In this document: positions 25,940 through 34,303 of the stretch, piece after piece
Layout: the number at the start of each line of letters is the position of its first letter
How positions within the stretch are numbered: position 1 is the first letter of the stretch
Assembly (NCBI RefSeq): GCF_001402915.1
Contig: NZ_CP012945.1
Coordinates: forward strand, 3,635,501-3,699,500
Length of the DNA: 64,000 bases
Reading direction: 5' to 3'
From: Devosia sp. A16
Lineage (GTDB): Bacteria > Pseudomonadota > Alphaproteobacteria > Rhizobiales > Devosiaceae
Notes under the pieces: model-generated
Told to the model about the DNA's origin: nothing
The model's database searches: none
Seen by the model: the letters and a program-made list of their open reading frames with translations, nothing else
Program-made: the position numbers and the translations under genes

Positions 25940-27283
25940 ATGTCCGATTTCGATCTCGTCCTCGCCGGCACGGTGGTGCTGCCATCCATGGTGATCGAGG
26001 ATGGCTATGTCGCGGTGCGCGACGGCAAGGTGGTGCATGTCGGGGAGGGGGCGCCGCCGCACGCGCATGACCGGCATCTGCTGGGCAAGGCGCTGATCCT
26101 GCCCGGCGCCATCGATGCGCAGACCCATTCACTGAGCCAGAAGAACCAGGAGGATTTCATCTGGTCGACCCGTTCGGCGGCGGCCGGCGGGGTCACCACC
26201 ATCGTCGACATGCCCTATGACGAAGGCAATCTCGTCTGCTCGGCCGAAGCGGTGCGGATCAAGGTGGCGCATGCCACCCCACAGGCCCGGGTGGATTTCG
26301 CGCTCTACGGTACCATCAACCCGGAGGAGGGGGCGAGCCGCATCGCCGAGCAGGCGGCGGCCGGCGTCGCGGCGTTCAAGTTCTCGACCTTCGGCACTGA
26401 CCCGGTGCGCTTTCCCCGCATCTCGCCGCCACTGCTCGCCGAGGCGTTCGCCGAGGTGGCGAAGACCGGGCTGACGGCCGGCGTCCATAACGAGGACGAC
26501 GAGAGCGTCCGCGCCGCCATGGCGCGGGTGAAGGCCTCAGGCATTACCGACTGGCGCGCCCATGGCATGAGCCGTCCGCCGCTGACCGAGCTCCTGGCGA
26601 CGCTGCAGATCTACGAGACCGGCGCCCAAACCGGGTGCGAGGCGCATGTGGTGCACTGCTCGCTGAGCCGTGGTTACGACATCGCCGCCGACTATCGGGC
26701 GCATGGTTTCGGCGCCACCATTGAGTGCTGCATTCACTACCTGACCCTCGATGAGGAGAACGATGTCCGCCGGCTCGGCGGCAAGGCCAAGATCAACCCG
26801 CCGATCCGCCCCCGCGCCGAGGTGGAAGCGCTGTGGCGGCAGGTCGCCGCCGGCAACGTGACGCTGGTTTCGACCGATCACGTCAGCTGGTCGGAGGATC
26901 GCAAGACCAACCCGGACATGCTGGCCAATTCCTCGGGCGTGCCGGGGCTCGAGGCGATGGTGCCGCTGTTCGTCAAGGGCGCGCTTGAGCGCGGCGTGTC
27001 GCTGACCTGGGCGGCGAGACTGATGGCAGCGAACCCCGCCAAGCACTTCCGGCTCGGCACCAAGGGTGCGCTGGAGGCCGGCAAGGATGCCGACATCACC
27101 GTGCTGGTGGATCGGCCAACGGTCTATGACGCGGCGCGATCGGGGCACAATGTGGTGGGGTGGTCGCCGTACAACGGCATCGAGTTGCCGTGGACGGTGG
27201 CCGGCACCTGGCTGCGCGGACAGCAGGTGTTCGATGGAACCAGCGTCGCCGAGCCCGGGGCGGGGCAGTGGGTGCGGCCGTGA
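25940..27283 (+). CDS. Hydantoinase/dihydropyrimidinase-family amidohydrolase
   Basis: Cyclic amide hydrolase of 447 residues. In the ergothioneine pathway this step opens hydantoin-5-propionate to N-carbamoyl-glutamate. It has the family frame: PGAIDAQTHS, AAGGVTTIVDMP, the candidate carboxylated Lys in AAFKFSTFG, His in VVHCSLSRG and the catalytic Asp in VSTDHVSW. The first His of the usual HxH pair is replaced by Gln61 (QTH, codon CAG at 26120-26122), which is unusual. A run of aliphatic residues and GKDADITVL closes the barrel. It follows the importer, and the N-carbamoyl hydrolase follows after the DUF559 cassette. Confidence 0.85.
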   Translation: MSDFDLVLAGTVVLPSMVIEDGYVAVRDGKVVHVGEGAPPHAHDRHLLGKALILPGAIDAQTHSLSQKNQEDFIWSTRSAAAGGVTTIVDMPYDEGNLVCSAEAVRIKVAHATPQARVDFALYGTINPEEGASRIAEQAAAGVAAFKFSTFGTDPVRFPRISPPLLAEAFAEVAKTGLTAGVHNEDDESVRAAMARVKASGITDWRAHGMSRPPLTELLATLQIYETGAQTGCEAHVVHCSLSRGYDIAADYRAHGFGATIECCIHYLTLDEENDVRRLGGKAKINPPIRPRAEVEALWRQVAAGNVTLVSTDHVSWSEDRKTNPDMLANSSGVPGLEAMVPLFVKGALERGVSLTWAARLMAANPAKHFRLGTKGALEAGKDADITVLVDRPTVYDAARSGHNVVGWSPYNGIELPWTVAGTWLRGQQVFDGTSVAEPGAGQWVRP

Positions 27284-27334
27284 GGACTGTGCAGAGATCG
27301 CCGACGTCTTTGGGACGATGATTGGTGAGCGCAG

Positions 27335-27376
27335 GTCTCCTCCCCCCTTGAGGGGGAGGGACAGGGTGGGGGGTGT
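27335..27376. repeat. Left 42-bp inverted repeat flanking the DUF559 gene
   Basis: This 42-nt segment is identical to the reverse complement of 27729-27770. It contains a CCCCCCTTGAGGGGG hairpin and the GGGACAGGGTGGGG core shared with family B palindromes. The flanking GGTGAGCG is also partly repeated outside the right copy. Confidence 0.9.
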
Positions 27377-27379
27377 CTC

Positions 27380-27832
27380 TTGCGCACGGAGCTCCGTCGG
27401 AAACTCAGACGAAATAGCTCGCCGCCTGAGCAGGCGATGTGGCGGATACTGTGGCACTTCCGCGAGCAGGGGGGGCATTTCCGGCGGCAGGTGCAGATCG
27501 ATCGTTACTACGTGGATTTTGCCTGCTTGGGCGCGAAGGTGATCATGGAGGTCGATGGTGATACGCACGGCACCGACGAGGCGATCGCCAAGGATGCGGA
27601 CCGCGATGAGTACCTGTCTTCGCACGGCTTAATCGTGCTGCGATACTCGAATGGCGACGTGATGAAGAACGCCGAGGGAGTATTTGAGCACTTGGCGGGA
27701 GTGCTTGGGGCAGTATCGAGTACAGCAAACACCCCCCACCCTGTCCCTCCCCCTCAAGGGGGGAGGAGACGCTCACCCGATACCGCGGATCAAGCGGAAG
27801 CCTCTGTAAATTCCCCGCGGAAAGCCCCATGA
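27380..27832 (+). CDS. DUF559 protein (Vsr-like endonuclease fold) in a repeat-bounded cassette
   Basis: A 150-residue DUF559 protein, predicted from the family to have a restriction-endonuclease-like fold related to the very-short-patch repair nuclease. Visible blocks are ELRRKLRRNSSPPEQAMW, QVQIDRYYVDFAC and VIMEVDGDTHG, the last with Asp and Glu residues expected at a nuclease centre. The TTG start at 27380 lies 4 nt past the left inverted repeat. The right repeat is translated as the PHPVPPPQGG tail. Its stop overlaps the start of the next gene (ATGA). It splits a catabolic operon and is not expected to share its function. Confidence 0.8.
   Translation: MRTELRRKLRRNSSPPEQAMWRILWHFREQGGHFRRQVQIDRYYVDFACLGAKVIMEVDGDTHGTDEAIAKDADRDEYLSSHGLIVLRYSNGDVMKNAEGVFEHLAGVLGAVSSTANTPHPVPPPQGGRRRSPDTADQAEASVNSPRKAP
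27729..27770. repeat. Right 42-bp inverted repeat flanking the DUF559 gene
   Basis: Exact reverse complement of 27335-27376 over 42 nt. It lies within the 3' end of the DUF559 reading frame. Together the two repeats enclose a 436-bp unit holding a single gene. Confidence 0.9.
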
Positions 27833-29070
27833 CCCGCAATCTCCCCACCCAGGAAGCCCGCATCGCCGAGGATATCGCCACCCTCGCCGAGATCACCGAA
27901 CCTGGCCGTCCCTATACCCGCCGCGCCTTCACCCCGATGTTCCTCCGGGGTCGCGAGTGGCTCATCCGGCGCTTCGAAGCCGCGGGGCTGGAGACCCGCA
28001 TCGACGCCTCCGGCAACCTGATCGGCCGGCGCCGCGGCCGTTCGGGCGGCAAGGCCATCATGCTCGGTTCGCACTCCGACACCGTGCCCGACGGTGGGCG
28101 TTTCGACGGCATCGCCGGCGTCTCCGCGGCGCTCGAAGTGGCGCGGGCGCTGCGCGACCAGGGCATCCAACTCGAGCACGACCTGGAGATCGTCGACTTC
28201 CTTGCCGAGGAGGTGTCGATCTTCGGCGTCTCCTGCGTCGGCAGCCGCGGTATGGCCGGGCTGCGACCGGAGGAATGGCTCGACCGCGAGGTCGACCGGT
28301 TCACGCTGCGCGAAGGCATAGCCGAGGTCGGCGGGAACCCGGGCAGACTCGAGAAGCGCGAGGATATCGCGGCCTTTCTCGAACTGCATATCGAGCAGGG
28401 GCCGGTGCTGGAGGATGGACATCTCGATATCGGCGTGGTGACGGCGATTGCCGGCATCACCCGCATCGAGCTGGTGGTTAACGGACGCGCCGACCATGCC
28501 GGCACCACCCCGATGGGCTCGCGGCAGGATGCGCTGACCACCGCGGCGCGGCTGGTGGTGGGGATCGAGGAACTGGGCACGTTGCTCAGCCGGGGCAAGT
28601 TCCATTTCGCCGCCACCGTGGGTGAGTTCTCGATCGAGCCGGGAGCGGCCAACGTCGTGCCATCGCGGGCGCGGCTGCTGATCGATGCGCGGGCGGAACG
28701 CCGCGAGGATATGGAGAAGTTCGTCGCCGAACTCACGGCGCTGGTCAATGCCACGGCCGCCGCGACCGGGGTGACGATAGAGCCGCCATTGACCATTTCC
28801 GATAATTTGCCAACGCCTGGCGATCCGTTCGTGCTTGATACGCTCGACGCGGCAGCCGTGGCCGTGGGCGCGCGCCATCGCCGCATGGCTTCGGGCGCGG
28901 GCCACGACACGGCCTGGATGGCGCGGGTGACGAGGGCGGCGATGATCTTCATCCCCTGCCTCGGCGGCCGCAGCCACACGCCGGAAGAATATGCCGAAAC
29001 GGCCGACGTGGCGCTGGGCGCCGCCGTTCTGCTGGAGGCGGTGAAGCGGTTGGACCGTGAGTTGAAGTAA
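27829..29070 (+). CDS. Zn-dependent N-carbamoyl-L-amino acid hydrolase (M20, HyuC/AllC-like)
   Basis: Metal-dependent amidase of 413 residues that releases CO2 and NH3 from an N-carbamoyl amino acid; in this pathway N-carbamoyl-L-glutamate gives glutamate. Two-metal ligands are visible: His82 in GSHSDT, Asp93 in GGRFDG, Glu127/Glu128 in LAEEVS, His in LELHIEQGP and His in RSHTPEE. The dimerisation insert holds VNGRADHAGTTPM. Its ATG overlaps the DUF559 stop (ATGA), so its translation is now coupled to that gene. Allantoate or beta-ureidopropionate hydrolase are the family alternatives. Confidence 0.9.
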   Translation: MTRNLPTQEARIAEDIATLAEITEPGRPYTRRAFTPMFLRGREWLIRRFEAAGLETRIDASGNLIGRRRGRSGGKAIMLGSHSDTVPDGGRFDGIAGVSAALEVARALRDQGIQLEHDLEIVDFLAEEVSIFGVSCVGSRGMAGLRPEEWLDREVDRFTLREGIAEVGGNPGRLEKREDIAAFLELHIEQGPVLEDGHLDIGVVTAIAGITRIELVVNGRADHAGTTPMGSRQDALTTAARLVVGIEELGTLLSRGKFHFAATVGEFSIEPGAANVVPSRARLLIDARAERREDMEKFVAELTALVNATAAATGVTIEPPLTISDNLPTPGDPFVLDTLDAAAVAVGARHRRMASGAGHDTAWMARVTRAAMIFIPCLGGRSHTPEEYAETADVALGAAVLLEAVKRLDRELK

Positions 29071-29198
29071 GGCCCCCTCACCCGGCCCTGCGGGCCGACC
29101 TCTCCCCCGAGGGAGAGGTGGTGGGGCGGCGAGATGGTGCCACAGGTTCACCTCTCCCTCGGGGGAGAGGTCGCTGCGAAGCAGCGGGTGAGGGGGCC
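29071..29198. repeat. Palindromic repeat, family E (GGCCCCCTCACCCGGCC type)
   Basis: Outer arms GGCCCCCTCACCC at 29071 and GGGTGAGGGGGCC ending 29198, inner hairpins CCTCTCCCCCGAGGGAGAGG and CACCTCTCCCTCGGGGGAGAGG. It fills the gap between the N-carbamoyl hydrolase and DUF917 genes and ends 15 nt before the DUF917 ribosome site. Confidence 0.85.
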
Positions 29199-29225
29199 TT
29201 CTTACGGCCCGATAGGAGTAGTACT

Positions 29226-30353
29226 TTGGGTCGCGTACTGACCGAGAAGGATGTGGAAGCCGCGGTGAAGGGCGGCTCCGTCTATGCCGCCGGCGGCGGC
29301 GGCTGGGCCGATCATGGCCGGATGCTTGGGCTTGCCGCGGTGAGCATCGGCAAACCCGAACTCGTCGACATCGAGGAACTGGACCCGCGCGATTGGGTAG
29401 CGACGGCCGCTGCCATCGGTGCCCCCGCTTCGACCACGCCGTGGGAGATGCGCGGCGTCGACTACGTCAAGGCGGTGAAGCTGCTCGAGAAGGCGCTGGG
29501 CGACAAGGTCCGCGGCTTGATGATCGGGCAGAACGGCAAGAGCTCGACGCTCAACGCCTGGCTGCCGAGCGCCATCCTCGGCACCAAGGTGGTCGATGCC
29601 GTGGGCGATATCCGCGCCCATCCGACTGGCGATATGGGCTCGATCGGCATGGCCGGCAGCCCCAGGAAGATGATCCAGACCGCGGTGGGCGGCAATCGCG
29701 CCGAGAACCGCTATATCGAGCTGGTGGTGAAAGGCGCCACGGCGAAGGTCTCGCCGATCCTCCGCACCGCCGCCGACATGTCCGGCGGCTTCATCGCCTC
29801 GTGCCGCAACCCGCTGCGCGCCAAATATGTACAGCGCAACGCGGCGCTCGGCGGCATCTCGCTGGCGCTGAGCCTGGGTGAGGCGATCATCGCGGCGGAG
29901 AAAAAGGGCGGCTCGGCGGTGATCGACGCCATCGTCAAGGCGACCGGCGGCAGCATCCTGGTCAAGGGCTCGGTGACGAAGAAGGACCTCGTCTACACCA
30001 AAGAGGCCTTCGATATCGGCCGCTTCGTGCTGGGCGAGGGCGACAAGGCCGTTACCATCCACACCATGAACGAATACATGGCCATCGACGACGCCGGCGG
30101 CAATCGGCTTGCCACCTTCCCCGATGTGATCGCCACGCTCGACGCCGCGGGCCAGCCGCTCAGCGCCGGCCAGCTGCGCGAAGGCATGTTCGTCTTCGTG
30201 CTGCACGTGCCCAAGAAGGTGATCCCGCTATCGTCGTCGGTAGTCGACCCGGCCGTCTACCCGCCGGTCGAAAAGGCCATGGGGATCGAGCTGGCCAAAT
30301 ACGCGCTTGAGGGTGTGAAACGGAAGAAGAAGGCGCGGAAGGGCTGGGGGTAA
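29226..30353 (+). CDS. DUF917 protein, thiohydantoin desulfurase candidate
   Basis: A 375-residue DUF917 (S-methyl thiohydantoin desulfurase domain) protein. In ergothioneine catabolism this enzyme type removes sulfur from the thiohydantoin intermediate, linking the lyase/hydratase half to the hydantoinase half. Family blocks seen are VYAAGGGGWADHGRMLGLA (about residues 19-37), DMGSIGMAG and FPDVIATLDAAGQPL. The start is TTG at 29226, supported by AGGAG at 29214-29218 with 7-nt spacing; no ATG fits the domain start. It sits between the N-carbamoyl hydrolase and the urocanase homologue. Its presence argues that the pathway substrate contains sulfur. Confidence 0.82.
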   Translation: MGRVLTEKDVEAAVKGGSVYAAGGGGWADHGRMLGLAAVSIGKPELVDIEELDPRDWVATAAAIGAPASTTPWEMRGVDYVKAVKLLEKALGDKVRGLMIGQNGKSSTLNAWLPSAILGTKVVDAVGDIRAHPTGDMGSIGMAGSPRKMIQTAVGGNRAENRYIELVVKGATAKVSPILRTAADMSGGFIASCRNPLRAKYVQRNAALGGISLALSLGEAIIAAEKKGGSAVIDAIVKATGGSILVKGSVTKKDLVYTKEAFDIGRFVLGEGDKAVTIHTMNEYMAIDDAGGNRLATFPDVIATLDAAGQPLSAGQLREGMFVFVLHVPKKVIPLSSSVVDPAVYPPVEKAMGIELAKYALEGVKRKKKARKGWG

Positions 30354-30370
30354 AAGCGGCAGGCTGAAGC

Positions 30371-30496
30371 AGACGGCCCCCTCCCGGCCTCCCCCATGAA
30401 GGGGGAGGTGAAGAGTCGAGGCTCGGTCTTCGATCGTGCCAGACACACCAGCAGGGCACCTCCCCCTTCATGGGGGAGGATGGGAGGGGGTCGTCT
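30371..30496. repeat. Palindromic repeat, family C
   Basis: Second copy of the repeat at 15522-15645. Both share a 40-nt exact left arm starting AGACGGCCCC, and their right arms differ by one base. It lies between the DUF917 and urocanase-like genes. Confidence 0.85.
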
Positions 30497-30525
30497 CGGC
30501 CGGCCGTGTGCGCTAGAAACACCGC

Positions 30526-32193
30526 ATGCCAAAACCCAATCCCCGCCACCCGAATTTCCCCATTCCCTCCGGTCCAACCCTGCGTGCCAAAGGCTGGCGG
30601 CAGGAGGCGCTGCTGCGGCTGCTCGAGAACGTGCTGGCCGTCGGCGAGGACCCCGAAAAACTGATCGTCTACGCCGCGCTCGGCAAGGCGGCGCGCAACT
30701 GGGCGGCGCATCGGCAGATCGTCGAAGCGCTGACCACCATGGACGAGGACCAGACGCTGGTCATCCAGTCCGGCAAGCCGATCGGGCTGTTCAAGACCCA
30801 TGCGGCGGCGCCGCTGGTAATCATGGCCAACTGCAACATCGTCGGGCAGTGGGCCAAGGCGGAGGTGTTCTATGAGCTCGAAAAGAAGGGCCTGATCGCC
30901 TGGGGCGGGCTCACCGCCGGGGCCTGGCAGTATATCGGCAGCCAGGGGGTGATCCAGGGCACCTACGAGATCTTCATGCGCATCGCCGAAAAGCGTTTCG
31001 GCGGCTCGCTCGCCGGGCGCTTCATACTTACCGCCGGGATGGGCGGTATGGGCGGGGCGCAACCGCTGGCCGGGCGGATGGCGGGGGCGGCGATCCTCGA
31101 CGTCGATGTCGACCCGGTGCGGGCGCAGAGGCGCAAGGAGATCGGCTACCTCCAGGAGATCGCGCCGGACCTCGACACGGCGCTCGACATGATCGCCGCC
31201 GCCGTGCGCGACAAGCGCGCGCTGTCGGTCGGGCTCGTTGCCAATGCCGCCGAGGTCTACCCGGAAATTCTGAGGCGCGGCATCATCCCCGATATCGTCA
31301 CCGACCAGACCAGCGCGCACGATCTTGTCTATGGCTATGTGCCCAAGGGCCTGAGCCTCGATGAGGTGAAGCGGCTGCGGGTCGACGGGCAGGGGCAACT
31401 GATGGCGGCGAGCCGCGCCTCGATCGCCGACCATGTGCGGGCCATGCTCGGGTTCCAGGCGGCCGGCGCGGAAGTGTTCGACAACGGCAACCTGATCCGC
31501 ACCCAGGCAAGAAAGGCCGGCGTCGAAAACGCCTTCGATATCCCCATCTTCACCGAGGCCTACCTGCGCCCGCTATTCGCCCGCGCCATCGGGCCGTTCC
31601 GTTGGATGGCGCTGTCGGGGGAGGCGTCGGACATCGCGCGGATCGACGACCTGGTGCTCGAGATGTTTCCCGACAACAGGATCGTCACCAACTGGATCCG
31701 GCTGGCCCGGCAATACGTGCCGTTCGAAGGCCTGCCGGCGCGCATCGCCTGGCTCGGGCATGGCGAACGCACCGCACTGGCCTTGGCAGTGAATGCCCTG
31801 GTGCGGAAGGACGAGCTCCAGGGCCCCGTGGCCTTCTCGCGCGATCACCTCGACGCCGGGGCGATGGCCCATCCCAACATCATGACCGAGAACATGCGGG
31901 ACGGCTCCGACGCCATCGCCGACTGGCCGCTGCTCGACGCGATGCTGCTCACCGCCTCGATGGCCGACCTGGTGGTGATCCATTCGGGCGGCGGCGGCTA
32001 TGCCGGCTACATGACCTCGGCGGGCGTCACGCTGGTGGCCGATGGCACGGAGGCGGGCGATGCACGACTGTCGCACGCGCTGACCAACGACACCTCCCTC
32101 GGCGTGATGCGCTATGCCGATGCGGGGTATGAGGAAGCGGTCGATGAGGCCGCGAACAAGGGGATTGGCTGGTTTGATCTGCGGGGACGCTGA
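30526..32193 (+). CDS. Urocanase-family hydratase (thiourocanate hydratase candidate)
   Basis: Homologue of urocanate hydratase HutU, 555 residues, the normal family length; the enzyme uses NAD+ as an electrophilic cofactor to add water to the imidazole acrylate. The NAD site GMGGMGGAQPLAG and FSRDHLDAGAMAHPN are conserved. But the block that reads HHGGGVGMGFSQHSG in urocanases is HSGGGGYAGYMTSAG here, as expected if the substrate is not urocanate. It is the last gene of the plus arm. No hutI or hutG lies nearby. Placed after ergothionase in the pathway, it would convert thiourocanate to the thiohydantoin. Confidence 0.85.
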   Translation: MPKPNPRHPNFPIPSGPTLRAKGWRQEALLRLLENVLAVGEDPEKLIVYAALGKAARNWAAHRQIVEALTTMDEDQTLVIQSGKPIGLFKTHAAAPLVIMANCNIVGQWAKAEVFYELEKKGLIAWGGLTAGAWQYIGSQGVIQGTYEIFMRIAEKRFGGSLAGRFILTAGMGGMGGAQPLAGRMAGAAILDVDVDPVRAQRRKEIGYLQEIAPDLDTALDMIAAAVRDKRALSVGLVANAAEVYPEILRRGIIPDIVTDQTSAHDLVYGYVPKGLSLDEVKRLRVDGQGQLMAASRASIADHVRAMLGFQAAGAEVFDNGNLIRTQARKAGVENAFDIPIFTEAYLRPLFARAIGPFRWMALSGEASDIARIDDLVLEMFPDNRIVTNWIRLARQYVPFEGLPARIAWLGHGERTALALAVNALVRKDELQGPVAFSRDHLDAGAMAHPNIMTENMRDGSDAIADWPLLDAMLLTASMADLVVIHSGGGGYAGYMTSAGVTLVADGTEAGDARLSHALTNDTSLGVMRYADAGYEEAVDEAANKGIGWFDLRGR

Positions 32194-32201
32194 CCAACCA
32201 C

Positions 32202-32350
32202 AAAGCTGGCGGCTCCACCCCACCCAGCTTCGCTAGGCGGCGGAGCCGCCAAGCTGCGCTGCCCTCCCCATCATGGGGAGGGAGAGCGAGACCGTGATCT
32301 CAGTATGCGTCTCCCTCCCCCTTGTGGGGAGGGATCAAGGGTGGGGGTGC
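32202..32350. repeat. Compound palindromic repeat at the end of the catabolic region
   Basis: One inverted pair, AGCTGGCGGCTCC and GGAGCCGCCAAGCT, is followed by a family-B-like palindrome (CCCTCCCCATCATGGGGAGGG, then CTCCCTCCCCCTTGTGGGGAGGG and GGGTGGGGGT). It separates the convergent urocanase-like and yejA-like genes and could end transcription from both sides. Confidence 0.7.
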
Positions 32351-32373
32351 CCCACGCGCAAATGTCTGCGCCC

Positions 32374-34218
32374 CTAGTTCTTCGCTGCCCCGGTCTTGGC
32401 CGCCTTGGCCTCGTCGTACCACCACACGGTAGGGAAGCCGATCGAGAATTCCGGCAGCGTGTCGGGATGGCTGAAGCGGTCCCAGCGGGCGATGCGGGCT
32501 TTGCGCAGCGTATAGGTCGGCACCGCGTAGTGATGCGCCAGCAGCACGCGGTCGAGCGCGCGGGTGGCGGCAATCAGCGTGTTGCGGTTGCTGGCGAAGA
32601 CGATCTTGTCGATCAGCGCGTCGATCCCCTTGTCGGCGATGCCGGCATAGTTGCGGCTGTCATCCTGCGCGGCTGCTGCCGAGCCCCAGAAATCTCGCTG
32701 CTCGTTGCCCGGCGAAAGCGACTGCGGCCAGCCGGTATAGATCATGTCGTAATCGCGCTTGCGCACGCGTTCGATGTATTGCGGCGAGTCGACCGAGCGG
32801 ATCGTGGCATTGATGCCGAGCCGCTTGAGGTTGGTCTGGAATGCCGTGGCAATCGGCTCGATGGTCGGGCCGTTGAGCAGGATCTCGAAGCTCACCGGCT
32901 GGCCATTCGGATCGACCAGTTGGTTGCCGTTGAGGGTGTAGCCGGCCTTGGTCAGGATCTCGTTGGCGGTGCGCAGGCTGTTGCGCAGCTTTGCCGTGTC
33001 GCCGTTGACCGGGTTCTTGTACTCGGTGGTGAATACCGAGGCGGGAACCAGATCCTTGACCGAGTTGAGGATGTCGAGCTCTTCACCCTGCGGCAGGCCT
33101 GAAGAGGCGAACTCGGTGCCGTAGAAGTAGGAATTGATGCGGTCGTACTGGCCGAAGAAGCGGAGCTTGTCGAGTTCCTCGAAGTCGAAGGCATAGAGCA
33201 TCGCTTCGCGCAGCGCTTCGCTCTGGAACAGAGGTTTCCTGAGGTTCGGGACGAACCCCACCAGGATGCCCGAGCCGCGATAGGGGTTCTCGAACAGCTC
33301 CTTGACCACCTTGCCCTCGGTGACGGCCGGGAAGTTGTAGTCGTTCTGCCAGCGCAGCGCGAGGTTCTCGTCCCACCAGTCGAAGGCATCGCCTTTGAAC
33401 CCCTCGAACTCGGCGGTGGTGTCACGGAAATACTCGTACTTGATCTGCTGGAAATTGTTCTGGCCGATATTGAACGGCTCCTTCAGACCCCAGTAATTGG
33501 GGTCGCGCTCGAAGGTAATGGAACTGCCGGCCGAAAAGCTTGCGAGCTTGTAGGGGCCCGAGCCCATTGGCGGCTCGAGCGTCGAGCGGCCGATATCGCG
33601 CGGCTTGCCGTCGGGGCCGGTCCCTTCCCACCAGTGCTGCGGCAGGACGATCAGCTGCCCCATGATATGCGGCAGCTCGCGATTGCCGGTCTGGTCGAAG
33701 GTGAAGGTGACTTCCCCCGGCGCCGTGACTTCCGCCTTGGTGACGTTGGCGTAATAGTTGGCCTGGCTGGGGTTGAGTTCCATCACCTTGTTGAAGGTCC
33801 AGACCACATCCTCGGCCGTCACCGGCTGGCCGTCGGTCCATTTGGCGCGCGGGTTCATCCGGAAGGTGACCGAGGAGAAGTCGTCCGGGTAGCTGAACGC
33901 TTCGGCCAGGTCGCCATACTGCGTCGAGGTCTCGTCGAGCGATGGGGTGGTCAGGGTTTCGAACACCAGGCCGATGCCGCTCGCCACTTCACCCTGCGGC
34001 AGGATCGGATTGAAGGTGTCGAAGCCTCCCATGTCGCTGAGCCGCACCACGCCGCCGACCGGCGCATCGGGGTTCACGTAGTCGAATCTCTGAAAGCCCT
34101 CGGGATATTTCGGCTCGCCGATCAGTGATCCGCCGTGGTGCCAGACCTTGTCCTGAGCGGCTGTCGGGCTGAACGACAGCAGCGCGGCCAGGGCAAGGGC
34201 GACTAGTTTCATGCGCAT
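32374..34218 (-). CDS. yejA: Peptide ABC transporter substrate-binding protein (YejA-like)
   Basis: Periplasmic SBP_bac_5 oligopeptide-binding protein, 614 residues. The start at 34216-34218 is chosen because GGAGG lies 5 nt upstream and gives a signal peptide (LVALALAALLSFSPTAA). Two further in-frame ATGs (34230, 34212) are possible. Mature blocks FDTFNPI, WTFNKVMELNPSQANYYANV and YWGLKEPFNIGQNNFQ are typical of YejA, which with YejBEF imports peptides such as microcin C. Unlike in E. coli, yejA lies downstream of yejF, 215 nt away with a palindromic repeat between. Confidence 0.88.
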   Translation of the reverse strand: MRMKLVALALAALLSFSPTAAQDKVWHHGGSLIGEPKYPEGFQRFDYVNPDAPVGGVVRLSDMGGFDTFNPILPQGEVASGIGLVFETLTTPSLDETSTQYGDLAEAFSYPDDFSSVTFRMNPRAKWTDGQPVTAEDVVWTFNKVMELNPSQANYYANVTKAEVTAPGEVTFTFDQTGNRELPHIMGQLIVLPQHWWEGTGPDGKPRDIGRSTLEPPMGSGPYKLASFSAGSSITFERDPNYWGLKEPFNIGQNNFQQIKYEYFRDTTAEFEGFKGDAFDWWDENLALRWQNDYNFPAVTEGKVVKELFENPYRGSGILVGFVPNLRKPLFQSEALREAMLYAFDFEELDKLRFFGQYDRINSYFYGTEFASSGLPQGEELDILNSVKDLVPASVFTTEYKNPVNGDTAKLRNSLRTANEILTKAGYTLNGNQLVDPNGQPVSFEILLNGPTIEPIATAFQTNLKRLGINATIRSVDSPQYIERVRKRDYDMIYTGWPQSLSPGNEQRDFWGSAAAAQDDSRNYAGIADKGIDALIDKIVFASNRNTLIAATRALDRVLLAHHYAVPTYTLRKARIARWDRFSHPDTLPEFSIGFPTVWWYDEAKAAKTGAAKN

Positions 34219-34303
34219 GAGAGCCTCCATTCGGGGGAGAACGTGTTGTGGGAGGTTAGGGGGGAACGGGGGCGGTGGCGAGGCACTAGAGCCGGTGTGC
34301 TTT

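Noticed and set aside
27335-27770. Classical insertion sequence
   Set aside because: No transposase, no target-site duplication that I can see, and the encoded DUF559 protein has a nuclease-like rather than transposase fold.
20152-32193. Standard histidine utilisation (hut) operon
   Set aside because: No imidazolonepropionase or formiminoglutamase, no HutC regulator, MIO triad absent, and hydantoin-type enzymes with DUF917 are present instead.
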